Part shown: positions 24,383 to 36,802 of the stretch, in pieces
Layout: every line of letters begins with the position of its first letter
Position numbering within the stretch: the first letter of the stretch is position 1
NCBI GenBank assembly: GCA_025345505.1
Contig: JANVCC010000027.1
Location: 991,679 to 1,055,678, forward strand
Direction of reading: 5' to 3'
DNA length: 64,000 nucleotides
DNA from: Todiramphus chloris collaris
Taxonomy: Eukaryota; Chordata; Aves; Coraciiformes; Alcedinidae
The notes under the pieces: model-generated
Databases searched by the model: none
Told to the model about the DNA's origin: nothing
Seen by the model: only the letters and a program-made list of their open reading frames with translations
Made by a program: the position numbers and the translations under genes

Positions 24383-27300
24383 CTGCAGGAAAGGCTGTGA
24401 TCTGTTACATTGACGTGTTGTCCTTGCTCTCTCATGAGAGCTGTAGTGAAAAAGGTCCTCTTCAAAGAGCCTGTCCAGAATGTTACTGAAGCAAAAACTG
24501 TGGCATGTAAAGAGGAAGTAAGGACAGAAAGCAGTTTCTCATCGAATCGGCACGCTGAATGTGATGCAGTCACAGCCCTAACGGGGAGGGCCTGCATGGG
24601 GAGTTTCTGCCCTGTGTGATGGGTTTTGATCAGCGAACCACAGATTTGATTTCATTTATTTTGGGGAGACTTCCTCTTCATTCACTTTGGTTATGGCAAT
24701 CCCAGTTACTTATTACTGTTCTTAGGACTTGATGTGATGATGTCCTCCCCGATGAGCGTATCAGGTTGAAGTCTCTGGGTTACTGACAGTTCAGCTTTAA
24801 CCAGGTGGCTTTGGGTTTTTGGCAGGATGCCGGCAGAGGGGGAGAGCAGCTGTTCCTGGGGGTGGGAAGAATACAAAATGCCAGCTGATGAAATCTTTCC
24901 GACTTTTGCAGAACTGAAAAGGGCTATTAGCAGCTCTTGGAATTCCTCAGTTTCTGGCATCCTTGTGTTCCGAGAAAAATAATGTGGCAGGCAGGATACC
25001 GTTGAAAACATAATGCAGTGGGTACTGATGGAGAAGCCAGATGTGGGGGGAGATCCAAAATACAGACTACTAGTAAAATACACGGATGACAAGCAGTTAC
25101 TTACTGATATATGGGCCTGTTTTAACACAGGAGACAGCGTGGGCTCATTTTAGTGCTATTGAATGGGCCAAATCCCAACTTCCTTCCATACCATCAGCCT
25201 GTTCAGAAAATAATGGCTCTAAGTAGGGGTTTGAACATCTCTGGCTTTGTGATACAAAAGCCTGTAGAGAAACTTTGAACTCTTTGTGCTTTGTTCCTTT
25301 CTCGCTTGGCTCAACTCCCCCAAATGACACTTAGTTGTCGCATCACCTTTAGCACAGGTATTAAACAGGTAATAGAACAGAGGACTCGGGAGTGGGCTGA
25401 AGTGTGAGAGTCACAGATGCACAGAGGCATTGCTGGTGGCAGTCTCCATGCAGGCGGTGTGGTGTAGAAAAGAGAAGGCCCTGGAATTCTCTGAACCCTT
25501 GGGCATAATTCATTTTCAAGATCCTGTTAAACCAGGGAGGCAGTAGTAGCAGACTGGTCAAAGCGGCTTCGAAAGCCGTGGGGAGCTTTCGACAGCAGCT
25601 GCTGTGTGTCAGGACTCTATAAATTGACTTCCTGCTACGGAAGGCTTCCAGCTAGTTCAGTGGGAGAGTTACTGGGGGGGAAATCCTCACCCTCTCTCCT
25701 ACCAGCAGAGCAGATCCATCCAGGGATGTGCCCAGGGCTGGGGAGGGGTTTGGGCTGGTGGATCCCTTGTGTCAGCCAACAAGACCTTCATTAATAAAAC
25801 TGTGGGTAGAGAGCTCAGTGTTCTGCCAGGGGAGAGAAGGCACTCTCCTGTGAGCAGTATATGCACACGTCCATCATGTTCTTTGTTTTCAAAACCTCCC
25901 AGATGAGAGCACACTTCTTTCATCATGTCTCGGATAACATCAAACAAGAGCTTTGCTGGGTTTTTTCTGTTTCGTTGTCTTCGAGGCAGCTCTGTGCTAT
26001 CCCCTCTGTTCAGGGTGGATGCCTGTTCCCTTTCCAATGTTCTATTCCCTTTACAGTCATCCTTATCTACCAGTTTTGGAACTGTCCTTTTCCAAGAGGA
26101 TTTCATTTCCTTCGCAAATCGCACTCGCACTGAATCAATAACGTAACAGGAATCTCTGGCGAAGGAATGGCTTTTGGTGCAGTAGGTGTCTCAGGATTTA
26201 GTAGCCTCTATCATCGTCTTTGTTGGAACTCATTGTTTAGTTAAAGCTTAACTCCTGAGCTGCTGAATTCAAGCCTCTTGCATTTGTTTTCTGTCCCTGA
26301 TGAATCAGCCTGTCTTCTGCCAAGAGAGGTGTCTAATGAGCTCCAAAAGCCGTCAGCTTCTTCTCTACCTCTCGTCTGTATCTCTGACATTTTCCTCTAT
26401 TCTTTCAGCATACTGGACACCTCTTGCCCTTCAGCCCAAAACTTAGCACCAGGTTTGAACTCCTTTAGGTTAAAACCTGAACCTGAATATGCTGTTTCAT
26501 ACCAAGAAGAGTCATTCTTTGGCATATCTGTGGTTTTCAAATACAGTCATGGATTTTGAAATGAGGAGGAAAAACCCACAATGAGATATTTTGAAAGTTT
26601 ATCCTGGCTTCTATCCATCCTTGATTCCTTTGCTGTGCAGGATAAGGCTATGTTTGGATTGAAATGGGAAATCCGAAAGAAAGCTGAATGTTCACAATTC
26701 TGGACATGTTTGGAGCTATGTGGAAGTTGGTAAAGTGGAGGAAATGTTAACTTGATTTAGAAAGACAAAATGCAGTGCCTGACTTCTCCCGAGTGTATTA
26801 GGTTTAAAGTGTTTCGGTATTGTAAATTCTGGAAATTGTATTTAAACACAATTTAGATATCTGCTTAGTAAGGATTTCTGACCTCGGTGACTTCTGGGGT
26901 TGGAGGGTGAGGCATAAATAACAGTGGGAGAAAAAAATATAATGGAAGCTAGTGGTTGTAGTCCTTTTTAAACCATGCTTATTAGAACTGGGATCCAATT
27001 TGAGCAGCCCCAGCTCTGGCTGCTTGTCGGAACCTTCTCTAGAGCACTGCTGAGCTTCAGACCCCAGTTTCAAACACCTCCAGTCATGGACCCTGGATAA
27101 CAATCACACAGCTTTTCACCACTCCTGTCCCATATCATCATCCTGTGCGTGGCTCTGTGGGCAAGGAGCCCTGCTGCAGAGGTAGCCAGGGCCAGCCCGC
27201 AAAGGCAGTTCACGTGTTTGTAGGTGGGGTTGGTTCTGCCTTTTCCCCCTTACGTCAGCGGGTTCAAACAGAGCCTGCAGCGCCCGTCAGCGCCTCAATC

Positions 27301-29650
27301 AGCGGGGCTGTCAAAATAGTGCTGCTAAGGGAAAAAAACCCATGGAATTCCTACCCCTCTTCAGTTTGTTTGATATCACAGCGGGGCTGAAGATGGTGAC
27401 AGCTTAATTATAAAACTCCCGTGGCATGCTGTGGCCCATTTTTCTGTGAGGAGACTTCATGGTCTGTCTGTGCGTGCGTGTCTTGGAGGGATAATGCTGG
27501 GGAAGGGCTGTGAACCCACCAGGCACAGAGGTAAAGGGTCACACATGAGCCCTCTCAGGAGTGCCCTGTGGCCCTTCTCTCTACAATTACCTGAGGCAGA
27601 TGTTGGAATGATCCGTGCACATGTAACTGCAGACCGCTCTCCTGCAAAGTGGATGGATGGAATTGAGAAAGCACTGTTGAATTTTTGGCTTATATAGGCA
27701 CATTCTGTGGCCTGACAGGATTACTCCCGTTGGAGTAGTAACTAGAAGTTTTGCTTATTTAGGGCCTGTTCCTACTCCCTTTGAAGCCAATGGCATAATT
27801 CCCGGTAATGTTTAGTGGTGTAGGGTCAAGTCTTTAAGGATGATAGAATTCAATGTTGGAGGCCTCAGTCAGTGCTCACAGGGGTTTCCCCAGTTATTTC
27901 AGTGAGCCATTATTTCATGAAAATAATGATTTTAAAAACAGCTTAGGTAGAGACAGTGTTAGTGTTAAAATTCAAAACGAAGAGAGTAAACCAAGAGACT
28001 CTTTATTCTGGCTGATACCACACACTTTTTTATAATACTAAAACATTTAGTTTGGTACGATCGCAGAAGTTTGGAACAGCCCCATCCAAAACCAGTGAAC
28101 TTTTTAAACTGAGAAGGACGTTTTGTGTTGCTGCCACATCTCTTGTGACTTTTGAAGGCGTTTCACTTCTGCTGTTGCAAGAACAGCCATTCTCATGGTA
28201 TCTCAGCCTTCATGCTTCTGGTCTCAGCTGGTCTGACCCCAGAGCATCTGCAGGGAAATGGAGATGGCAAAGAGAAACGTTGCAGCTGCTTAAGAAAAAT
28301 GCTGGCTCTTGCTAATCTCAAAGGCCAGTATTACTGAGAACTGTTGCAGGTATAGAAATAAAACTCCCCTCGTCTTTCAGTGTGCTCCCTGCACCCAAGG
28401 AGTTCCCTTTAGTTCTGAAATCGCCTTCACCTATATTTCTTGTATGATGCTGGAAGTTTGCCAAAGGCAGGTTATTTTTATACTTACACTTTGGTACTTC
28501 GGGCTTGCTAAGCTAGAATTTTTTTTAAGGGATAAAGCACAAGTACTGCAGACTGAGGAGAAGCACAGAAAGCTACTGAAGGGCATTCGGTGGGGTATTC
28601 CCCTTTCTTTGGTTCAACAAATCCATTGACCCATTGGGCATGCGGGAGAGCCCATCTGTTTTCCCAGGGTTCTAAAAGGAAAACAGAGAAGGATGTGAAA
28701 TTTATTGTGTGTATCAATATCCCATTTGGCTAGTGCTGATTTACTGGGTTGCTTTAACTGACGGAGAGAACATTTTTCCCATCTTGTTTTCTTCTGTTTG
28801 GATCCCCTGACGTGCAGTGACAAGAGACCTAAGTACACGGGGCGTTAATGTCGCTGGCTAGATTGCCTCAGTCCTTGGCTGGGTGCTGTTTGGTGCTCAT
28901 CCTTACCCTATAAGTAATCTCATCTGTGTGATTTAAGCTACTTTAGGTCTGGATGTCTAGAACAGTTTTTGCCACCTGGCATATCTACCGGTCCTCTCAC
29001 GGGACCGATGACTCTAATATCCTTCCCCTTTCAGAGGCAGCTTTAACACGTCAGGTCTTGCTGTACCTTAAATGCATATCCTAGAGTCCCAGCATTCAGT
29101 CTGTGTCCACCTTGTGTAGGGTGGCACCAGATCCCTCTTCAGATATGAAAAATACTGAGCTCTGCAAGCTCATAATCACAAGTATTTTCCCCCCCCCTCT
29201 CTCTCATTGCTACTCTGAAGAGTCTTCCAGGCCTAGGACCACAGGGTACCTACCTTCTAGGCATCCAGCATATTAAAGAAAACACAGCAATATGAAACTG
29301 GTATGGTTTTTAGGTGTTGTCACTGGAAGTGGAGCTTCTGGCTGTTTGTGTTATACTGCAGGCCTATGCTTAAGATCTAAGATACTGGTCTCATCTATTT
29401 CTTTGGTCTCTCCTGCAATGGTAAATTTTACAGCTTTTTGAATGATTGTCTGGTCTGCTCCAAAAGATGGCCCTAAATTTTAATGAGTACCTCTGCACCA
29501 ATTCAACAAGACCCAGTTATACAAGTTTTGTTTTACGCTAGATCAGTAGCCTTATGGTCATGGTGGACCACTTGGTGTTTACAGAGACACCCAGGGAGTC
29601 CTGGGAAATCCGAATGCTTAGCTGTGGGAAGGTGTGAACCAGCTCGGGTG

Positions 29651-29689
29651 GTTGAGTCCAGTGTTGCTGGGTCGAGTCAGTGTTGCTGG
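29651..29689. repeat. Two-copy tandem repeat, about 20 bp
   Basis: The unit 'gttgagtccagtgttgctgg' is followed at once by 'gtcgagtcagtgttgctgg', differing by one substitution and one deletion. A local duplication of no evident function. Confidence 0.75.
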
Positions 29690-30627
29690 GTTGTTCTGAG
29701 ATCGTGAATCGCATGTCCCGCTCACTGTCATCCAGCCGTGGGTTGATGAGTCTCCTGCGGAATCTGAAAACCACTCCCGGAGCTTCTCATTCTTTTATCT
29801 CTGAGGTAGTGCTATCTGTGTGTGGCTTTCAGCCGTGGGCTTCACAGAGTTAGGAAGCCTGGTTGCTTTACGGACTCTGCCAAGAAAAAGATTAATTTAA
29901 TTTTCGTGTATTTGCTCCTAAGTATGAAAGTGTGTTAGTAGTGTAACTATGTACGTCCGGAATGAGCGTGTGGTAGTGGTTAGTCTGGAGCAGAATCCCA
30001 AATAAGAAGGGGAAGAAACTGAACGTAGGGATTATTACAAGAGTGGCTACAAGAAGATGCAGAGAGTTCAGTCATAAAAGGCAGGTCTTTGTCCAGATGT
30101 CCCCTGCACTCCTGAGGGAATGTTTTTGATTGCTCTCTCCGATTTATATCACTTCAAATGACATACATGGTACAAAACCCCCTTGGGGCCAGGAAAATTA
30201 GCAAAGGCACTTAAACTGTACAACAGCATCACTTAACTACTCCAGTTGAATTATATTATAAATGAGCTATCACAGAAGCCTCTGGGGAGCTTCTGGTTGA
30301 ACTCTTTAGTGTGAGGGAAAGTGGCTTTTCTTGTGTTTTTTAGTTGTCAGGGTTTTTTTAATGATTTTCATATTTGCACCAAAGGAGAGAGGAAGCAAAA
30401 GAGACTGAAGTCCCCACACTAGTCACAGAAATCTGCTCCAGCAACACAGCAATATCTTTATCTGCACCAGCGATGAATGTTGAATTGCACTGAAGAGTTC
30501 ATAACTTTCATCGGAACTGGTGGAGCTGAGTTTCTTTGTGTGTTTCTGTTTGCTTTTTGCCTTCTTAGACCTGCAAAATGTGCCCGATGAATGTAAATTT
30601 TGATGTAGCAAGGCTTTACACTCTCAC

Positions 30628-30646
30628 CTTGCACAGAGATGAGTTT
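30628..30646 (-). other. Candidate 19-nt microexon, minus strand
   Basis: Both flanks are close to consensus on the minus strand: 'catctctttcccttgacag' before 30646 and CAAG|GTGAGA after 30628. The enclosed 19 nt (aaactcatctctgtgcaag) are not a multiple of three, so inclusion would shift a reading frame. No host gene was recognised on this strand nearby. Confidence 0.15.
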
Positions 30647-31486
30647 CTGTCAAGGGAAAGAGATGACAAATCAGGCCTAACTGAAGACATAAGGTATCCC
30701 CCATTTTTAAGGCAACAAGGCCAGCTGCCTTAAGGCAGCAATTCCCAGCTACTAACTGGGAATCCAAGGTTAAGAATTCAGAAAGAACTGAGGACTGTTA
30801 GGCTTGTATCTATCCTCTAGAAAGTATGTATTTGTCTTCTGTGTTTGTATATCTATCTTCTAATAACAAAACACAGACACAGGCATTTTCCCAGGGTATG
30901 AAAATCTATCTGCTGGAGTTGCTGCCTTTCCAAAGATAGCTGTAATTTGCATCTTTCAAGATTTCCGGAAAAATACTGTGACAAGTTTTGTGAATGGTGT
31001 GTGTGAATCTTACAGATTCACATGTTACAAAGTGGGTAGCAAGTTGGAATCTGTCAAGGAAATAATTAAATCTTAACCGGCGCAAATTGGTTGCAAAAGT
31101 CTATTGTTGCATTTGTGTTGCAATTAAAGCTACGTTTTAGTTTTTTCACAGTATTTTTAAACAGGTATGTGGCAGGAGATTGGAAACCATTGTTATTCAA
31201 GAGAGAAAACGGGTCCCCCATATGAAAGCAGCCTGTTGCAGTAGTTCTCCAGACGTGCCCAGACACTGTGCAAGTGAAGCAAAGAGGCATTGGGATGCTT
31301 AGTCATCGCTCGCTCGGAGACACTTGATATTAATAAACAGAAACTTGATTATAGAAGACTGCTGGAAAAAGTCATTTGCTCTTTCCTTTCTGATTTCTGT
31401 ATCTAAGGCTGAAGAACACCCCTGGAGAGTGTAAATTTAGTCATCTAATGCTATTTTGGTTTTGTTTGTCTTTTTTTTTCCCAAGC

Positions 31487-31500
31487 TTTTTTTTTTTTTT
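31487..31500. repeat. Poly-T run of 14 after a second T-rich run
   Basis: Two T runs (31471-31479 and 31487-31500) are separated by 'cccaagc'. A simple repeat. Confidence 0.8.
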
Positions 31501-32237
31501 CTTGTTACCGTCAGTTTTAATAGCTGGTGCAGTTCACAAGACCTCACCAGCATCTTCTTGTTCTTGGCACTAGTAGAAAAAACCGAGCAGACCTCAGGAT
31601 TTGGCTCCTTTTCGCATGCTGCCGGTGCAAATCAGCCGCAGAAGGGATTGAGAAACCTCTACGGTGACATTGCTTCAGAGTCTTCTTATGTGAGCAGAAT
31701 TCAGAAATTTAATTGGTTATGCAACCTATTACTGCGGCACTTCACGTTGAGTGGCACTAAGTAATTACACTGTAACTGCTGCACAACTGTTGTAATTTTT
31801 CATGCAGCTATGTTACACGATAACACGATAACGCTGATGCTAATACTGATGTTGGGTTAGGCAGCTAAAGAGGGGATTACAATAGAGAAGTGCTAATAGT
31901 ATGTTGTTAGGAAACCGGATGCCAAGAAGACATTAGAAATGAGAGTATGAGAATAAAACGAAAACTACAGTGGGGAACTGGAAAAGATTTAAGGCAAAGT
32001 CCAGGCAGAGAGTGTTGTGCTGTTTTTGGCGTCTTTAAATCCTCACTAAAGGGTATAGACTGGGAAGTCGAAAAATCATGATGATGTGAAAAGAAGTGGG
32101 AAGTGATGGGCTTGAGAGCAGTCACCTCATTTAATGGCTGCAAGGTGTCTTCACATAATGCATCTGCTAGGTTTGTGGAGTATATTCCTTTGGCATAATC
32201 TCACAGATATTTTTCTGAAAAGAGTAAATTGATATTC

Positions 32238-32798
32238 CTAAAAATACCAGGTCTCCTGAGTAACGTGAAAGGCAGAGCAGGGCTCCAGATGGCGGTGGCA
32301 GGGATGAGATAGCAGGCTCTCTTGCAGTTCTGTAGCATCTGAAGTGAGGAAGGTCAAGAAATGGTGTAGTTCCTCACAGCCGAGAGACCTTGGTACCCAG
32401 AGCTCTGTGGCCTCCCCTTGGTAATCGAACCTCTGCCTTCTAACTGTTATACCTAGAAATACCATCACGTAGGGATTGGGACTTTCACAGGTACATTCAG
32501 AAGGTGATAAGGTTCCTGCCACACAGTCACTGTGGTGACACAGGCACAGAAGCATCCGCAGGCTTGTTTCAGTTGGCGAGGGGAACAGCACAGGGCTCAG
32601 ATGGAAGGAGGACAGGCACTTGGCGAGTTCCGGGTCCCGACCCCCTGTCTGAGCGAGAAAGACTCTGGGCAGATGAGAACATGAGAAGGCTCGAGGGCCT
32701 TCGCAGGGCAGGAATCCTCTCAGAGAGCAGCGCTTGTGCACCTGGGTCTCTTGGCTGGAGCTTCTGAAGGGGAGATGTGGGAGAGGTGAAGCCCCCAT
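32238..32798 (-). other. Long orphan reading frame (about 186 codons), minus strand
   Basis: This is the longest open frame in the window. From the first ATG (32796-32798, a good initiation context with A at -3 and G at +4) it runs to a TAG at the low end. The product is Ser/Leu/Pro/Cys-rich, begins MGASPLPHLPFRSSSQ and shows no domain, signal or repeat that I recognise. The frame is also open upstream from non-ATG codons to 32858. No polyadenylation signal was noted just downstream. In 64 kb read in six frames, one frame of this size is not very surprising. Confidence 0.12.
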
Positions 32799-35489
32799 GC
32801 TCACGGTCCCACTCTTTGCTGCTGCTGCTTTTGCGTGTCCCCCCTCCTTGCAGAACACAAAATATTGCTGTATGAAATCTGTAGACCTCCATGGTCAACT
32901 AGCACGCTGACGGTGTTTGCTGACAGGACTGTTACACCCACCACTTTCCTACGGCAAAGGACTGAAGACGAGGATTTTCACCTTAGCCACGCGTGCATAT
33001 GCAAAGGATTTCCATGCATGCCAGTGTACGAACCACACGCTCTGGGCCTCGCGAGGTTAGGCTCTAAGACATGTAGGAGTAACTAGTGCCAGCTTCCCAC
33101 TTGTTCCTATCAGTTTCTCAGTCCAAATGACCTATGCGGGTGTGGGTAGCCTTCCTTTTCATTAATGGGCAGAAAAGACTGAAAGAAACAAGCCACTTTG
33201 AAAGCCGAACTGATCACGTGAGACTCTTTTTCCTCATGAATTATGATGTGCAGGTAGCAGGCAGGGAACTTCAGTAGGTTTTGGGCTAACTGTTGCACGG
33301 GAGAAAAGAGGTGCTTCAAATCCAGGGGCATGAATAGCTTTCTCAAGAACAAGTGAAACAAAAAAGTTCTGATTAGAAAATAGTTTTTCAGACATCAACA
33401 GTGTACTCAACTTTCAGTTATTTTCCCTACTGGAGAGAGGAAAATAACATCTGGTCCCCATTTGTTTGGTCTTGAAAAACATCAGGAGTATTAAACCCAC
33501 TCTTTGCTAGCGAGAGGTTAGGTCTTGTAACATGCCTGTTGTGATTTCTTATGCCTCAGCTAAATCTTTAATGAGAGCGTTTTCTATCTGAAATACTAAT
33601 TAATTGTTGCAGATGAGTCAGATGTTAATGTAAGCATATTGGATTTCTTCTCAGCTTTTTCGTGGTCATGCCTCTGAGGTTTTCACCGTTCCGCTAATTC
33701 TTACAAGTCCTGCAGGCCTTACAATACCTGACATTTGAGCGTGATCTCCGTAGCTCAAGGAACTGCTCAGGCCTTTGTCAGTCATGGAGGCAGTGGGCAA
33801 ACCCACGGGGTTTGTTTTGAGCCTGGACTGGCAAAGCCATTGAGTCAGTAGGACCTGCTGCCTAATGCTGAAGTCTCAGTGAGGAATTACTTACTGGGCC
33901 CGAGGCCCAAGAAACCCTTGCAGCTGCTTTTCCTGTTGATCAGCGCATCCCCATCTTTACATCTTGTTCATCCAGGACAGGCTGTTCAAAACCCACTGGA
34001 GATGTCAGCAGCATCTCTTTCCTCACTGGTTTTCTCCTCTCTGTCTTTGGCACACCCGATGGCAGCAGTGGCATTGAAGATTCTTTAATATTGCTCCTCA
34101 CTGCATTACCTGTAAGGGTAAACATTGTCATGCTGAGCGTTTGCTATAGGTTGAATCTCTTGGAAGGACAGCACTGGTGGAGTGGTTCGTGTTGCAGGTC
34201 AGGGCATGCCGCACTCCAGCAGCAAAGGGCTCTTCAGGCCTCACTGAGATTCCTGGGTTAGCCTAATCCCGACTGGGTTGGGTTAAACCTGTGCTGTTAA
34301 GTCTTCCTGACATGACAGATTGCGTTGTGTCACGCGGGTTCAGTAGCGGGAGTCTATACAGCAGCCGGCAGCTTGGTACCGTGCTCTGTGCCTGGGTATT
34401 AACACGCATTTAGCATTTAAGCATGCAGCCCAAATTCTGCTTTTAATTAAAGTCAGCTCAAGTCCGAGGAAGTTAACTCATTAAATAAGGGTAGCATTTG
34501 TTGTAACTGTCTTAGAATTTGGCTTCGTGTTGCTAACTCTGTTTTTCTCCAGTGTACTTGTTATTTTAGAAAACACTTCAAGTATGTCAGCTAGCCCAAC
34601 GGCTCCAGCTGCAGTCTGATCATAAATACATGCTAATGAACAGAATTTCACTATCTATAGCACATTTCTTTATTCTGATAGAACATAAACACACATTAAA
34701 TAGGGCATAGGATCTAATTTTCTACACTAAGTGCTGCGATTTAGTGGCTTCCTGAAGGAACTAACAAAAATGCTCCAAGTCCACGTGGAACTTCTCTCCT
34801 CTTAGAAGCACCTTAGAAAACACCAATGTGAATAGCAGAATACCACAAAGAATTGATAGAATTGCTGTGTAAGTGAATAAGTAGCAGCACAATGTCCTTT
34901 AGGGAAAGTGGGGTTAGTATTCAACGGTGGCAGAGTGTTAGTGTTCTTTGGGAAGAACGAGCGTGCTCTTCTGTCTCCTAACAGGATGCTTCTGAAAACA
35001 GAAGCACCTCTAATACCTGTCTGAAAGCCACTTGTCAGAAACCAGGAGGTAGATAAACACAGTTGCCAACAGCCAGGCTTGCTGACCTTTAATGTTCCAG
35101 TTCTTAGGGTAATTAGGTTTATTATAATTGTTTTGGTCTAATTGTTTTGTTGATAATTGTTTGAGCAATGAAAGAATAAATATTGTGCAGGGAAATGATG
35201 AAATCTGTCAAATTTGTGGAAATATATTTAAATATTTTAAAATATATACAAATATCTTTTATGGAGTTCCACCAGGCTGGATTATATGCCCAGTCTGTCC
35301 AACAGGCCTGAGCACTCCTTGGTTGCCAGAAACAGCCTCTGGTGAGCCATGACTGAGCCCACAGCAGGTCTGACTGTGGCTCTGGGTGCCCTTGCTGATC
35401 TGTGACAAGTGCTCCTCGGAGGCTGTTGTGGTGCTGACGGCCTCGTGTGTTTCTTGGGATGTCAGAGTATTTGCTCATGTTTCCTGCAG

Positions 35490-35568
35490 CCTAACTCCTG
35501 ACACAGCAACCTCAGCTTCGGTGGCTGCGCTGGTGCCGAGGGAGCTCCCTTGTCCTTGCGTGGGACAG
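35490..35568 (+). other. Candidate 79-nt open exon (unverified)
   Basis: The acceptor 'tgctcatgtttcctgcag' ends at 35489 and a strong donor, GACAG|GTGAGC, follows 35568. The frame is open as 1 nt + 26 codons. The peptide begins LTPDTATSASVAALVPREL. Its entry phase would fit the exit phase of the candidate at 22375-22588, but the match is one in three by chance and the two are 13 kb apart. Confidence 0.15.
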
Positions 35569-36161
35569 GTGAGCCCTGAGCCGGCCAAACAGCCCCGCAG
35601 CTTCCGACTGGTCCCTGGAGCCTGGTCTGTCCCATTAAACCCCAGAACTAATACCCTGCGATGCAGCTGAACCAGTCAAGAAGCCACAGCTGGAAGGTTT
35701 CCAAGGACCAACAGAAACATGCTGTTTCTGCTTCCCCTTGGCTTTCCCCAGAGACTTCTCAGGTGTTATTTGAGGCAGAGGAGCTCACTGTCTCTTTGCC
35801 TGCTTTTTACGTCCTGCAGATTGTCTCTCTTTTACAACTTCCAGTGCAAGGGGATCCCTGTGGTGTCCCCTCCTGAAAATAAGGAGAGACAAAAAAATGT
35901 TTAACGGACTTGGGTAGCAAACAGATACGTTAGCTGATGGCTGGCGAGCCTTCTATTTGATAGGGCATAATCCTCTGAAGGGCTCTGCACCCTTAGTCTG
36001 TCAGTAAAAGCCATCAGGCTCTCCAGGTTGTTCAGCAGTGTGGAAAGACGTGAGGCCATGACAGCCCAACGACTCTGGGAAGGGATGTCACCATGAAGCA
36101 GAGCAGAGTGCCCATGTGACTTGCACACCATGCTCAGTATATCCTCATGGGTAATGCTCAC

Positions 36162-36254
36162 CGGGAGGACGCTGCCCCTTGCCTGGCCTCTATCTCCACC
36201 TTAACCTGCACGATGCCATTGCCCGGAAAGCTGACAGCAGACCTGAGTTCGCCT
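36162..36254 (-). other. Candidate 93-nt open exon, minus strand
   Basis: On the minus strand a pyrimidine-rich stretch ending in 'agcatttctttag' precedes 36254. A donor-like CCCG|GTGAGC follows 36162. The enclosed 93 nt are open (1 nt + 30 codons + 2 nt) and keep the frame. The peptide includes FPGNGIVQVKVEIEARQG, which looks protein-like. Immediately downstream on the same strand a further frame stays open (35901-36161), so the apparent exon might be part of a longer stop-poor region. Confidence 0.18.
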
Positions 36255-36787
36255 CTAAAGAAATGCTAGAAGGAGAACCACTCAGAAGAGCTTGGAGGAA
36301 AAGAAGCCAAGGCGACTGCATTCTTCATCCATATCTCTGGTCTTAACGAAATCCAGGCTGTTGGTGCATACCAAGAAGAATTTGAGTCTCATTCATCACT
36401 TCCTATTTGTCTTAAAGCAAATGCTGTAGATGGGATCCGATTACTATGGCACAAACCCCTTTTGTGTTATTTTACGGTGACACGATTTTGCACCAAGATG
36501 GTATGGATCCTGTTTTCCCAAGAGCTGCCAGCGGCAGCTGGGATTTCAAAAGCCTTCGGATACTTTCCAGCACAAATGGCATGTTCCTGAACAGCCCTGC
36601 AGCTCCCACGGTCTGGGGAGCAGCGGGAGAGCAGAGGCAGCCGTGGAGAAGCCGCAGCAGCAGGATGGGCCCTGGAAGCAGGGAGAGGTGGTGGAGCTCC
36701 CTCCTTGCTGCCCTGCGCCCTTCGTACTCCAGCGGGTCAGAGCACTGGTAGCAGCGTGCTCAGCAGCTAGTTTTTGCTGTGTTTCAG

Positions 36788-36802
36788 TATATCCGACTTC
36801 CT
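36788..36802 (+). other. Candidate 15-nt microexon
   Basis: The acceptor 'gtttttgctgtgtttcag' ends at 36787. The 15 nt tatatccgacttcct are followed by GTGAGT. The length is a multiple of three, as in many neuronal microexons. The base before the donor is T, which weakens it. Confidence 0.12.

Larger units (their letters stand above)
22589..32237. other. Unique DNA, possible introns, no recognised gene
   Basis: No CR1 or other repeat family was recognised. It contains a purine-rich stretch (about 23900-24150), a small two-copy repeat (29651-29689), a C9 run at 29189-29197, a T14 run at 31487-31500, and two minus-strand splice-bounded candidates (24311-24382 and 30628-30646). Minus frames at 24706-25128 (140 codons) and 25699-26130 (143 codons) lack splice or Kozak support. 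Confidence 0.5.

Noticed and set aside
24730..24790. Second box C/D-like pair (tgatgatg ... ctga)
   Set aside because: No closing stem and no plausible guide, so weaker than the already weak 2050-2117 case.
24706..26130. Two minus-strand frames of about 140 codons
   Set aside because: No flanking splice signals, start context or recognisable motifs. Frames this long are expected several times by chance in 64 kb.
27150..27275. B-box-like 'gggttcaaac' with upstream A-box-like word, suggesting a tRNA or tRNA-derived SINE
   Set aside because: Spacing too long, no cloverleaf, no SINE body or tail.
32415..32460. tRNA-like T-loop on the minus strand (ggttcgattacc)
   Set aside because: No matching acceptor stem, D arm or A box at proper spacing. 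The T-stem does not pair.
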